Source: Tomocerus qinae (lineage: Eukaryota; Arthropoda; Collembola; Entomobryomorpha; Tomoceridae). From it: DNA of 64,000 bases. The notes under the pieces were generated by a model. It was given only the letters and a program-made list of their open reading frames with translations, ran no database searches and was not told the DNA's origin. Positions 32,277-44,420 of the stretch are shown here, piece by piece; position 1 is the stretch's first letter, and each line of letters starts with the position of its first letter. Position numbers and translations under genes: made by a program. The stretch lies in the NCBI GenBank assembly GCA_020055645.1, contig CM034546.1, positions 51,460,001 through 51,524,000 on the forward strand, in the 5' to 3' direction.

Positions 32277-32430
32277 ATTTTAACGTCTTCTTGAAGTCAA
32301 AGTTCGACTAAACAATGATCACAAATTCCTTTTCTGGGAATAATTGTATTGCAATATAAATTATCTGTTAACTAAAGCTATGTGAACAGAGTGCGAAGTG
32401 TAATGAACTCGTCTTGCTTTATTTCCAAGC

Positions 32431-32438
32431 TTATATAC
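32431..32438 (-). promoter_or_regulatory. TATA box of copy C
   Basis: AAGCTTATATACCTGGCAT context, about 160 bp from the ATG, shared with copy H. Confidence 0.5.
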
Positions 32439-33310
32439 CTGGCATAGCAAAAGCAAAGGTTCTGTTCCTTGCATTTCATTTACCTATACACAGTATCACA
32501 AATTGTGACTCACAATCATGGTATTGCAAATCTACCTAAATAACTGGTATTATATTATCATAATATTATGTAGAAGAATTTTATAATTGCTTAATAATAA
32601 GTTCTAGTTCAACCAAAAAATCACATACGTAAATCTAACATTCAATCATGCATCTGTCGATCATATGATAGCAGTTCAAAGAAAGCAAATACACATACTT
32701 CATATTATATGGACTTAGATATCCTGATTTATATAGAGTAGCTGCCTCAAATTTAATGTAAAAATTGTTATTAAAAATGAAAATGACTGTTTTATAAAGC
32801 ATTAAAGGCTGTTCATATTTAAAATTTTAATTTTTGCTATTAATAATGCCTTCAAATGTCGATATGACCGATGGTCATTGACTGATTTAGAGATTAATTT
32901 CAATTTCAAATAAGTCATGTCAGATGCGATTATTAGGTGTACAATATCCATCGGTGAGTAGGATAAATCCCAGCATCTTCAATATTTTATTACAATGTTT
33001 AGCCAAATGGTTAGTATTAGTAAGGTGAAAATGAAATCTCACCTTGAGTGGGTGAATGATAATTTCAAATATCTATACGTAGTTGATGTTTAAGTAGGTA
33101 AGGCTGCATGTTTGCTGACAGTAGAAATACAACAAGCACATATTTTTCGAGGTAATAGCATCAATAATTTTTACATTAGCCACTGAGAACCTGTTTTACT
33201 ATCCCAAATGACGACTCGCATTTTATTTGCATTATTATATTATACTATGTATTTTAAATATGTGTGCTCCTATGGAAGTTAAGTATAGTATCAAATAAAC
33301 TGGATGCCAA
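32439..33310. other. AT-rich spacer inside the duplicated block
   Basis: No gene; matches 48860-49800 in pieces. Confidence 0.45.
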
Positions 33311-33703
33311 TTAATTTGTATGGCACACACATGACTTTTGTATGGAGGATTTTTTGACATTTAGTGTGACTTTGTATGGTGCGTTATGGCTTACCTAATG
33401 AATTTGTATGGAAATAATTACTATGTATGGTGATACAAACATGCATAGTATACCGATATATATCACCATAGGTTGGTAAATTTATTCAATGTTAATAATA
33501 TATTGTGGAATGATAAGACCCAAATAGAAATTTCACAACCATGCAAAATAATGAACCTATTATGTTAAATTAACTTACCTTGCATATCCAATATTGCCAT
33601 ACAAAGCATAAACCACCATACAAAGTCATACACCGCCATACAAAGTAATACTATCTATTTTTAGCTCTCCCATACAAAAGTCATGTGTGTGCCATACAAA
33701 TTC
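33311..33703. mobile_element. MITE-like element with TTTGTATGG repeats
   Basis: Inverted ends of about 35 bp: TTTGTATGGCACACACATGA (33315) and its reverse complement near 33680-33701. TTTGTATGG recurs inside both halves in opposite orientation. No ORF; target duplication unclear. The paralogous spacer near 49800 appears to lack it. Confidence 0.7.
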
Positions 33704-33901
33704 CTATTTTCCCAATCTATTTTAGCAATAGTGACCTTGCTACTAGTGAAGCTCGGAGTGCAATTTAACGAGATTATTATGCATATTATGTAACATTATT
33801 ATTATTATGATTAGCAAATGGTGTATTCAAATGAACTTATATTTTCATCAACTTTTTATTTACATTGGCTTTATAGGTGGAATTCTAAAGTTTCAGAACA
33901 T

Positions 33902-34718
33902 TTATTTTATTTCAGGTGTGCAGTATTTTTCTTCGTACAATGTCACAGTGTCGTCTTCAGAAAATCCTAACGATGTTATGTGATCCATAATGATTTTCTT
34001 GTCTTCATTAGTAAAACTTTTATTTATTGATGAAGCCACCCATCCAACTTCCCCATTGGGAAAGCAATAGACTTCCACCACAAAGTTGGTATTATCCGTG
34101 TATGAGATGTACGAGTTAAACTTTCCATCTTTATTAAAACAAAACATGTCGACATTTAATAGGAAAAGGCGTAAAAAAGTAATTGATTCTAATTTCTATA
34201 GAAACTTACGGTATTTCGGTGCAATCGGAATGTCAACGTCACACATAAAAAGTAAAGGAAAATCTTTAGAGAATTTGCATTTCCAATTTGAAGTGAGATT
34301 TCCAAACCCAAAGACATTTCCGAAGCTAGAGTTTCCAAATTCAGTTACTTGAATCGTAGAAGTTGTGCACAGGCTATCAAAATTGTCAGATGATGAAATT
34401 TCCTCTCCTTTGAGGTACTCTGCCAGATGAAGTCTTACGATGTCATTTCCCAGAATGCTGTGTAGTCCTTCTTGTGCTTGTCTTGTAATTAACTACCAAA
34501 TAAAGTCAATTAAACTCGTTGAAACATTATTTAATTAAATGTGTCTGGAAACCATTATGTTAAACAAAATCTTTTACCCAATCAAATTTCGTTTCGTCTA
34601 ATGGTTTAGGTACAAAACACAAATTAGTGAAATGCTTCTGAGAATCTTGACATGTTGTCGAGCAATTTCCGAATACCAATAAAAGATTTAGTATAACAAA
34701 TTTCAGTAAAAAATCCAT
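33902..34718 (-). CDS. Secreted lipocalin-like protein, array copy D
   Basis: Exons 34718-34578, 34492-34210 and 34128-33902; 216 residues, intact, stop TAA. Signal peptide MDFLLKFVILNLLLVFGNC. Exon 2 has IPIAPKY in place of NPxVxKY at its end. Its nearest relative is the decayed copy at 49985-50470; copies A and L are next by exon-2 wording (LAEYLKGEE). Confidence 0.8.
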
Positions 34719-34877
34719 CGTTTAGTTAGTTCAACCAAAATTCCAGTTAAATGTTAATTCAGCCCTCTTTCTGTAATAATTGCTTGTAACAAGTCAGAAG
34801 ATCATCCAGCGCTCCTTGAGTTGTGCCAAGGTTGGAGTCTAATATGTAAACTGCAAACTAAATATCGTTTCTGAAGC

Positions 34878-34885
34878 TTATATAC
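34878..34885 (-). promoter_or_regulatory. TATA box of copy D
   Basis: GAAGCTTATATACC context, about 165 bp from the ATG. Confidence 0.5.
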
Positions 34886-36563
34886 CAGAAACGATAGAGC
34901 TTTTAGTTGACATTACTGCTGCGCACTTGACATATCTCTGTAGCTTAATCTAACTGCAAGTAAGTAGCATAAATAAGGAATCATAAGGTTTTTTGTGGTA
35001 TATGCCGTCATTCTATGCAGTAGTATTCTTTATTTAACTGAAATAGGATTTTTTCAGCAACATTTCATTTGTCACCATCATTCTTCTTCATTTTTTGTAC
35101 TTGACCTTCGTACGAAGTGTTAATTTTTTGTTTGTGGAATGGTGGCTTCAGTGAATGTACAATACAGTGTACAAATAAGTTTAACCTTTCGGTTTCAAGT
35201 TGTAACCGATCATATACTTGCACGAGTAATGGGAATGTTAAAATATTTTTAGCTTAGCAGTGATGCAATCCTGTTTAGCATTTTCTTCCTTGACTTGCGT
35301 TTACCTGACGACGGAACTATATACTATTCAACAAGAAGCAAGAAACAGCATAAATTAATATATTATTAATGGAAGCAATATTCGAGAGCTCTCGGATATT
35401 GTGTGCCTCTCGAGAGGCACACAGTAAACCCTTTACAGCCTTTTCTGTATAGTGCAATTTTATCATTTCTTCATCTATTATTTAGCAGACACTATAGTAT
35501 GCGTAAAGTATACTCCTTCTGAGACAGAGGAATGCATGCATGGAATAAACCATTATTTAAGGCTACTTTGATACATCTGAGAATATCTCCATTTAACAAA
35601 CATTTTATAAGATACTCTTCGTAATTTAAGAATGCAAGTAAAGAATTATCTTTAAACTTTGGAAACCCAATTGACCACCGAAGAATCTTACATGTGAGCG
35701 AACCGTTTTAATCCGATACAATGATCTATTAACAGTCCAGAAAAGTAGAAAGGCTAGTAGTAGTAGCAATAGCGGTACTACTTTACTGCACTCTTACTAG
35801 ATTACTGTATGGCATTGTATTGGACGGCGCACAAATATGTTTCATAATACCAACTACATAATATTATAAAGTAAATGGTACTATGTACTTCTTGTGGTAG
35901 GTATTAGGTTTGTTTCCGAATCCTAACCAATATCTTATAAATCTACCCACTAAAGGAAATGAGTAATGCTTTGAAACATACATACACATACAACATTGAT
36001 GATGGCGTGTTTGCACATTTCCATTTGCAATACAAATTTAATGGCATGCATAGTGATAAACAGTTCCCTATTTGTTATTCACATCATTTTAAATAATTTG
36101 TTACAATAACCGATTTTTTATTAGAAATTTTGTTCTTCATGTTGGCGTTATGCAATTACAACTAAAACCACCAAAACTCCACCAACACATGAGTGAGTGA
36201 GGAGACACACTACATTTAATAATGTATGAACCCAACCCCAAACAAGTATGAATTCAGATTCGGAGTATATTTTGTGACTTATCACGTAAAGAATGGTAAT
36301 CAACTAAAAAGTTTTATAACTCCTACAGAATGGTGACTAGTAAATGATACATTTTGACCTTGATATCGCTATTCCGCAGGCAAGTTATATCTCCATGTTA
36401 TTGAATATATTGAAAGCAACCAAGGTCTGAGGTGGTTCTGGAATTGTGGCCATAATATTTCTAATTTATACTTTACTTATTTGCATGTACATTTGCATGG
36501 TTGGCGGTAGTTGATTACTTTGGCAAAATGTAATTTAAAACACGGTCTAAATTATTTTGGTTA
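34886..36563. other. AT-rich intergenic with two adjacent palindromes
   Basis: No gene seen. The palindromes at 35378-35422 are listed separately. Confidence 0.4.
35378..35422. repeat. Two adjoining palindromes
   Basis: 35378-35399 is an almost perfect palindrome centred on GAGAGCTCTC; 35401-35422 (GTGTGCCTCTC then its exact complement) is a perfect 22-bp palindrome. Only one base separates them. Confidence 0.8.
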
Positions 36564-37445
36564 ATGTCGACTCTCCATTGTTTTAAGAGTGCCCACTGCC
36601 TTCGAAATTTGTCGCTATTCAAAAATTGTGATTTTAACCTGATTTCATTTCTTAATTCTGTCTGGATGACCGAATTTTTGTTATCTAATCAAAATTTACA
36701 GCCGTGGACTACAGCTACATCAAACTACAACAAAAGCATTTTTGGTCGAAATGAAAATAATCCACAAGATGTGTCGAATAACCTGTGCAATGTAAATATC
36801 CTAATGGAACCAGACACTTCTTTTTCATATCTGACTCAATTTTTTGGCAAAGAAATCAATCGTTCTTCTTCAGTATTCATAATTGTGTATATGATAAGAG
36901 GAAATTTAAACACCGCCTTGAAAATTGGCAATTGGATCTCCAGAAAGAGTTGTCCAGCCTGCTGTTTGTATTAATCATCAAAAATGAGACTCATGATTCC
37001 ATTCGTACTGGCCATCTGTACAAATCAAAAGGATTCGTTCCAGATATAGAAATCTTGGATGAAGATTGGGAAAGAGTTTGGTACAATTTGAATGGACATC
37101 TTCATGGAATCAATATCGGTGGGATTAACGGTAATTTTCCTGGTGACAAACCTTCTATGATGCCCATATGCAAAACTACTGTTTATTCTGCAATGAAAAA
37201 AAGCACCAGACTGTCATGCCCAATTCCCTCTGGTCCCTACAGAGCTGTTGAATTAATGGCTGAAGGATTAAATTTTACTGCAGTTTATGCATGGAGGAAA
37301 AATATTTTAGTTCCGAAACAACTTTGTGGAACCGTTGACATGTTTGCAACTTACACAGAACCATACTCTCTTAATTTCTTGCAGACACAATTTATTGGAC
37401 ATTATGAAGAACGGTTTCCTTACTACTGCGAGGCAACATCCAAGT

Positions 37446-37453
37446 ATTATGAT
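37446..37453. repeat. Target-site duplication of the foldback element, left
   Basis: ATTATGAT, repeated at 39475-39482. Removing the element and one copy restores IR frame. Confidence 0.9.
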
Positions 37454-39474
37454 TAGTACTGCTTAACAGGCCTCCTTAGTAGGCCTAACAGGCCAAGGCC
37501 GTTATCAGGCCAGGCCGTTACCAGGCCAGGCCGTTATCAGGCCAGGCCGTTATTAGGCCAGGCCGTTATCAGGCCGGCCTGGTAACGGCCTTTTAAGGAT
37601 GGCCAGAACCAAACGACAAGCAACTTGAAAACTCATTCCAACAATACCTACCAATCTGAATTTTGAAGTTTTGGAACATGCTGATTTCGAATGAATTTGT
37701 CATTTTTGGGAAATTTAAAAACTGGGTGGGGCGACTCCACCCATTTTCTACTATATATACATTTAAGCTGCCAAATTATATTTTAAAGTTTTGGAACATG
37801 GTGATTTCGAATAAATTAGTCATTTTAACGAAATTTGAAAACAGGGTGGGGCAACTCCACCCATTTTCTAATATCTATACAATTAACCTCCCAAGTTCTA
37901 TTTTGAGGTTTTGGAACATGCTGATTTCAAATAAATTAGTCATTTTATCAAAATTTAAAAAGTGGGTGGGGCCAGTCCACCCATTTTCTAATATCTATGG
38001 AATTAAATCATCAAATTATATTTTAGGGTTTTAAAACATGCTGATTTCGAATAAATTAGTCATTTTAATTAAATTTGAAAAGTGGGTGGGACAACTCTAC
38101 CCATTTTCTAATATCTATACAATTCAGCTGCTAAATTCTATTTTGAGGTTTTGGAACATGCCGATTTCGAATAAATTAGTCATTTTACCAAAGTTTAAAA
38201 AGTGGGTGGGGCCAGTCCACCCATTTTCTAATATCTATACAATTAACTTCCCAAGTCCCATTTTGAGGTTTTGGAACATGCTGATTTCAAATAAATTAGT
38301 CATTTTACCAAAATTTAAAAAGTTGGATGTGGTCAGTCCACCCATTTTCTAATATCTATGGAATTAAATCATCAAATTATATTTTATGGTTTTATAACAT
38401 ACTGATTTCGAATAATTTAGTCATTTTAATTAAATTTGAAAAGTTGCCCCACCCACTTTTCAAATTTAATTAAAATGACTAAATTATTCGAAATCAGCAT
38501 GTTTTAAAACCTTAAAATATATGTTAATGACGTAATTGTATAGACATTACAAAATGCGTAGTCTGGCCACACCCACTTTTCAAATTTTGTTAAATGATTA
38601 ATTTTTTCGAAATCAGCATGTTTTAAAACCCTAAAATATAATTTGATGACTTAATTCCATAGATATTAGAAAATGGGTGGACTGGCCCCACCCACTTTTT
38701 AAACTTTGGTAAAATGACTAATTTATTCGAAATCGGCATGTTCCAAAACCTCAAAATAGAATTTAGCAGCTGAATTGTATAGATATTAGAAAATGGGTAG
38801 AGTTGTCCCATCACTTTTCAAATTTAATTAAAATGACTAATTTATTCGAAATCAGCATGTTTTAAAACCCTAAAATATAATTTGATGATTTAATTCCATA
38901 GATATTAGAAAATGGGTGGACTGGCCCCACCCACTTTTTAAATTTTGATAAAATGACTAATTTATTTGAAATCAGCATGTTCCAAAACCTCAAAATAGAA
39001 CTTGGGAGGTTAATTGTATAGATATTAGAAAATGGGTGGAGTTGCCCCACCCTGTTTTCAAATTTCGTTAAAATGACTAATTTATTCGAAATCACCATGT
39101 TCCAAAACTTTAAAATATAATTTGGCAGCTTAAATGTATATATAGTAGAAAATGGGTGGAGTCGCCCCACCCAGTTTTTAAATTTCCCAAAAATGACAAA
39201 TTCATTCGAAATCAGCATGTTCCAAAACTTCAAAATTCAGATTGGTAGGTATTGTTGGAATGAGTTTTCAAGTTGCTTGTCGTTTGGTTCTGGCCATCCT
39301 TAAAAGGCCGTTACCAGGCCGGCCTGATAACGGCCTGGCCTAATAACGGCCTGGCCTGATAACGGCCTGGCCTGGTAACGGCCTGGCCTGGTAACGGCCT
39401 GGCCTGGTAACGGCCTGGCCTGATAACGGCCTTGGCCTGTTAGGCCTACTAAGGAGGCCTGTTAAGCAGTACTA
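37454..39474. mobile_element. hAT-like foldback element (non-autonomous), 2021 bp
   Basis: Ends TAGTACTGCTTAACAGGCCT and its exact reverse complement; an 8-bp target duplication fits the hAT superfamily. Each arm is about 1 kb: a G/C-rich subterminal block of short repeats of the type AGGCCAGGCCGTTATC (37484-37590; inverted 39300-39440), then seven or so 120-bp tandem units (37669-38440; inverted copies 38450-39240). The centre is a palindrome near 38446. ORFs read from it are translations of the repeat, not a transposase. Confidence 0.9.
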
Positions 39475-39482
39475 ATTATGAT
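39475..39482. repeat. Target-site duplication of the foldback element, right
   Basis: ATTATGAT. Confidence 0.9.
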
Positions 39483-40574
39483 GCTTCACTGGCAGTTTTA
39501 ATTCAAAATACATTTGATAGTCAATCCTGGATGCTCATCTTTTCTCTCTTCCCACTGGCATTTTTAGTTTTGGTTATTCAAAATGATATTATTTCTTCAT
39601 TTGTCAAAAAACTAAGTTGGATTTTTATTTCCTTGGCAGCAGTTCTGTTAGATCAATCTGTATTGGGTTTTAGAAAAAAAACTTTGCTTTACCCGATAAT
39701 AATTTTAATGGGGCCCATAATCAGCAATCTTTATTGCTGTTACATAACAAGTGAAATTATTGCTAATCCTGATAAAAAACAATTTGAGGACTTTAAACAT
39801 CTGGTGGAAAATAATTACAAGTTACTTTGGCTGAGAGACAGAAGACGTGTTCTTATAGACGAGGATAATACTAACCTCTTTGACAAATACAAAATACCAG
39901 AAAAGAGGAATTCTAGTGTTTACAAATACGACTGGGAAATAGAAAAGCCTAATGAACCTCATGATTCTATATTTAGTGTGAAATTGATAACTAACTATTC
40001 CATGAAATTATTTGCTCTGGCTAGTAAACATCATAGTCAATTAATCAGGACTTTGCTACCAAAAATTTCACCAGATGGACAATGTACAACGACCAAATCT
40101 TCAGCATTCATCGTCCCAAATCCTTATTGTTTTGACGGTTGCTACCGTCATAAATTTTACGTATATTTTCAACGGATGTTTGAGGAAGGATTTTTAAATT
40201 TTTGGAAGGAGCAAGATGATTACTATGATTGTCTTCATTTTAAAGTAGGCTGTGCAAATAAGAACGACGCGTCGGATTCTGTCGTCAGTATCAGCCTGTA
40301 CATGAAAATTCACACAATTTTTATTTTGTATGGATATTTCCTTCTTGGGACTTTCCTTACATTGTGTGTGGAATTGATTTGGGCAAAGACGACCTTATTT
40401 CGTTTGCAACTTATTTTCCAAGGTTTATTTCGTACAGTCATTAATATGATTAATAAATTAACACAAGAAGGGTTTATTCTTTTCACAATATGCCATGAAA
40501 TCAAGATAAAATTTTGCAGTAGAACTGATGAAAACACAACTACTGTAATCGCTATTCAGTGTAGCAATCCTTAG

Positions 40575-41015
40575 TAGGAAATAAGCACAGACAAACTGTT
40601 ATATTAAATATGATAATTGATTAAATTGCTTTTCCCAATCGTCGAGCTTCAAAATGGAAACGTGATGGTGTTCCCCCTCACCAGTTTCCACTCTGCAACC
40701 GACGGGACCATAATTAAATTAATATTGGCATCAAAGTAGAAAATTTTATCAAAATCTGTTTTTATTAACATTCGCAAATTTTTATTATATTTTGCTACTT
40801 ATATTACTAACAAAAATAAATACTTATGTTCACAGTAAATATGTTGATAAATTATTAAGCGTTCGCACAAAAATCTTTGTTAAAATTATCATTTTTGCCC
40901 CAACATTTTTTGTTTGCTTTTAACCTTATTTTGTACAATCTAAATCTTCAGCAGATTGTGAAGATTCAGTTGTTTAACGTAAATATGAATTCGCAAAATG
41001 TCTATTTTGTTTAAT
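40575..41015. other. 3' flank of the broken IR, duplicated at 50510-50880
   Basis: No gene. The same AT-rich text (for example TGTTGATAAATTATT) precedes copy I at about 50740, showing that an IR plus array gene was duplicated as a unit. Confidence 0.55.
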
Positions 41016-41146
41016 TTGCACAAAGCACAAGACTTTTCTTTATACAACGTCACAGTGTTATCATTAGAAAATCCTAATGATGTAAAATGGTCGATGATAG
41101 TTTTCTTTTCTGCATCAGTGAAACTTCTGCTTACTGCCGAAGCATC
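41016..41146 (-). pseudogene. Fragment of an array gene (copy E), exon 3 end only
   Basis: Encodes the ASAVSRSFTDAEKKTIIDH... segment through the terminal Cys, then stops sharply at 41146, where unrelated sequence that also occurs at 43715 begins. No exon 1 or 2. Reads as a leftover at a duplication breakpoint. Confidence 0.8.
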
Positions 41147-41398
41147 GTAAGATAAACTTTCTACTTCATTTATAGTTTCATCATACAATAAGAAGTCACT
41201 AATATTACAATTATTATTAATTTTAATAGCTCATATTTATATCAATAATGTGGGTTAAGGACAACTTATAGAACAATTATATTTAGAGCCAGATTATTGC
41301 ATATTGTATCAAATTTCGTAATTTGCTAAAACAACGGCTAAATCTCAATCAGCCAGTAGTAAGTTCAACTCTTCAGAATACTGAATCAGAATTTAGTA

Positions 41399-41897
41399 TG
41401 TAAGGGGAAAACGGGTACTAGTAGTGTTGAGTCCCAATTCCTCTCCATTCCCGACTTGCCTAAGTAGCTTCAGGATGCTTACCGGTTTCGGGCATGGTCA
41501 AATGGGTTAGTCCCAGAGTGTAGAAAGTAGTCTGGCACTCCTGTGCCACACTGATACCCGGGGTTGTGCACTGTATGATTGTGGTATGATTGAGTGCGTA
41601 AATGTAATTAGTATTTAGTTAAGTGTGAATGCAAGTATAAATGATTCAGAATAAGAGCACAGAATAGTTGAGAGCGAATGCTTATTTGACCAGAACTTTG
41701 TCTCCTGGTCAGATTAGGAATGAATCGTAATTATCTGGATGCATGGAAATAGGTAAGTACACAGGTAAGATATAGGTTAAGGTATTAATAGGTATTAGGA
41801 TTCGATAGGTAGGGAGATGAGGATGGCGACATGCAGATCGCCTAAGATAAGGAAATGGCAATAAGCTGCAGAGTAATGGGCATGCATTGTTCCTGCA
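41399..41897. mobile_element. Solo-LTR-like insertion, 499 bp
   Basis: Starts TGTAAGG, ends CTGCA, flanked by AGTA on both sides (41395-41398 and 41898-41901). The paralogous segment near 44115 has one AGTA and no insertion. TATAAAT at about 41636 fits an LTR promoter. No internal ORF, PBS or PPT seen. Confidence 0.65.
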
Positions 41898-42196
41898 AGT
41901 AGAGACCTGAGCAGAGCGAGAGAGAAGTTCTGTCGGAATTCTATAATCTGTCTGACACATTCACGAAATGATACCTGTCATTTAGTATACTTATTGTTTG
42001 CTTTTATTCCTGGGTTAAGATTTAGTAATTCAGTTTTACTCAAATGAAAATAGTTTTGACAAAGTACTTAATTTTAAGTTCTAAAATACATTATCATAAT
42101 GTAAAAGAAAATTTTATAAGTTGTAAAACTTATAAAATTGTATCAATTTATAGTTATTTCAATAATATTTTTTATTTAAAAAAATATATTTTAAAT

Positions 42197-43033
42197 TTAT
42201 TTTGCTTCAATTCCACAAGACTTTTCCTCATACAAGGTCACAAAGTTATCATTAGAAAACCCTAATGATGTTACATGTTTGGTGATAGTTTTTTTTTCTA
42301 AATCGGTGAAAGTTCTGCTTACTGCCGAAGCCATCCACCCAACTTGTCCATTTGGAAAGCAATAAACCTCCACTATGTAGTTTTTATAATCCGTGTAGGA
42401 GATGTAGGAGTTGTAATTTTCATCTTTATAAAAATATATTGATTAAACATTGCAAGACTTACTACAGTAAAGAAAACATACTAATAGTGATAGAATTAAA
42501 AACAATGAAAACTTACGGTATTTCGTGACTTCATTAACGTTGCCACACAGAAAAACGAATGGAAAATCCTTAGAGTATTTACAATCCCAAATCGTAGTGA
42601 GATTTCCGAAACCGGAAAATGTCCCTACATATATTCCTCCACCGGAGGAGTTACCCTTTACCGTCTGCGTTAAACACATACCATCGAAATTGTCAGATAA
42701 TTGGAGCAACTTTCCTCTCAGAGCTTCTGATTTATGAAGTCGGGTAATTTCATTTCCCAAAATGGTGTGTAATCCATCTGTTCCTTGTTTTGCAATGAAC
42801 TGCTCATACGAAGTGAATATCAATGTTAATTGATTACAGTTGCTTGTATGAGTTGTGAATATTTTCACAAATATTAAAAATTCAAACATACCCAATCATA
42901 ATCCTTTTCTGGTTGTGGCTTAGGAGCAAAACAAAGATTAGCGTAATGCTTCTGAGAATCTTCACATGTTGTGGCGCAATTGCCGAAGACAAATAAAAAG
43001 TTCAATACCACAGATATTAATAGAAAAATACAT
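42197..43033 (-). pseudogene. Array copy F, one-base frameshift in signal peptide
   Basis: Exons 43033-42892, 42799-42517 and 42423-42197. Exons 2 and 3 are open and conserved, but exon 1 is 142 bases, not 141: an extra T in a T-run (43024-43028 region) throws the signal peptide out of frame, and no in-frame ATG rescues it. Otherwise very close to copy G, so loss is recent, or it is a sequencing error in the homopolymer. Confidence 0.75.
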
Positions 43034-43235
43034 TTTTAAATTATTTTGCAAATGATTTCATTATTGGCTATAGTTAATTAAAAATTTGGTGATCAATATA
43101 ATTAAAATGAACGCGCTTCGTGCGATTATATGTGTTTTTTTTAAATTGTGCAAAAAGAGATTAAAATTGAGGAGGTTCGGGAAATTATTCCTAACGGAAA
43201 TATATGGCATGGCATTGCCCCCTTCGAACTTCGAC

Positions 43236-43246
43236 TTCTATATACA
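43236..43246 (-). promoter_or_regulatory. Possible TATA box of copy F
   Basis: TTCTATATACA, about 205 bp upstream of the ATG. Confidence 0.3.
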
Positions 43247-44420
43247 ATACTGTATAGAGTCCCGTTTTCCCTTTGTCAAATTATGGTCAGCCAAACTTTA
43301 TTCAAAAGCTGACACTGTTACCTATTCAGTCTGTTGGTTTTAACTTTCTACGTTGACCCGTTGCCGAAGTTATTGACCACGGAAGTCTAAAACAACGCTG
43401 ACTATTTACTTCGTTCGCCGTACCAATGTGCATCTGAATTCTGAACTTGCTCCAACTAACTATCAAGGAATGTCAAAAACTTGAGTTTATTACGATATAT
43501 TATACCAGTCATGATATCGTGCAATAAAACCTACGTATTCATGTATCTAATTGTAGAAGCCTATAGATAGATTTATTCACAACAAATTATTTTTTGCAAA
43601 GGTATAAGTATAATTGCTATATAAATTGTACAAATTATATTAATAGATCATTGGAAATTTTGGTACATATAATTTAGTATATTTGATATTCTATTAAGTG
43701 ATGTAACTTAACTTCGTTAGATAAACTTTCTACTTCTTTTATAGTTTCATCATACAATAAGAAGCCATTAATATTATACAATCATTATTAATTTAAATAG
43801 CTCATATTTATATAAATAATGTGGGATAAGGACTACTTATAGAAGAAAGACATTTATTGTCAACTGATCTTATACTTAAGATTTGCCATAAATGGCACAC
43901 TAGTAAACAATTATATAACTACTATATATTACAAAATAGTATATTAAAATCTAATATGATAAAACATTTAAAATGATATATTTTTTACATATTATATATT
44001 TACATTTAGAGATAGATTATTGCATATTGTATCAAATTTCGTAATTTGCTAAAACAACAGCCAAGTCTCCAATCAGCCAGTAGTTAGTTCAACTCTTCAA
44101 AATACTATATCAGAATTTAGTAGAGTAGATCAAAGAGAGAGAGAGAGAGAGAGAGAAGTTCGATCGTACTGTACTGTCTGACACATTCACGAAATGATAT
44201 CTGTGATTTAGTATAATTATTGTTTGCTTTTCCTGGGTTAAGATTTAGTAATTCAGTATTACTCAAATGAAAATAGTCTTGACAAAGTAGTTAATTTTAA
44301 GTTCTAAAATACAATATCATAATGTAAAAGAAAATTTTTTAGGCTGTAAAACTTATAAAATGGTATCAATTTATAGTTATTTGAATAATATTTTTTTATT
44401 TTAAAAAATGTATTTTAAAT
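43247..44420. other. AT-rich spacer with (GA)n
   Basis: No gene. (GA)n at about 44132-44157. 43715 onward is the right copy of the tandem duplication, and contains the empty site of the 499-bp insertion at about 44117. Confidence 0.5.

Larger units (their letters stand above)
31000..34500. repeat. Segmental duplication paired with about 47450-50470
   Basis: Order conserved: IR 3' flank, copy C (here) or H (there), long AT-rich spacer, copy D (here) or the degraded copy J (there). Phrases such as AGTAGATCCTACCCA (31041 and 47491) mark the left part. Confidence 0.65.
36564..40574 (+). pseudogene. Divergent ionotropic receptor, disrupted
   Basis: Paralogue of the IR at 29132-31042. Part 1 (36564 to about 36889) matches its early ectodomain (FKNCDFNLISF, YNKSIFGRNENNP). 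After the codons for IIVY an extra two bases (AT, about 36889) shift the frame; the correct frame continues (DKRKFKHRLENWQL...) to 37453. A 2021-bp foldback transposon follows; the IR resumes in frame at 39483 (ASLAVLIQNT) through TM1 (LIFSLFPLAFLVLVI), pore, TM2, S2 and TM3 (HTIFILYGYFLLGTFL) to TAG at 40574. The start is uncertain: the in-frame ATG at 36564 gives no convincing signal peptide. The rest of the frame is well preserved, so inactivation looks recent. Confidence 0.85.
41148..43050. repeat. Tandem segmental duplication, left copy (pairs with 43715-45270)
   Basis: Both copies begin AGATAAACTTTCTACTTC and run through the downstream flank and the array gene. This copy carries a 499-bp insertion at 41399; the other has about 140 extra bases near 43860-44000. 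Confidence 0.8.

Noticed and set aside
37663..39233. Open frames with repeated NMLISNKLVIL peptides on both strands
   Set aside because: They are translations of the 120-bp repeat units in the foldback element, mirrored between arms.
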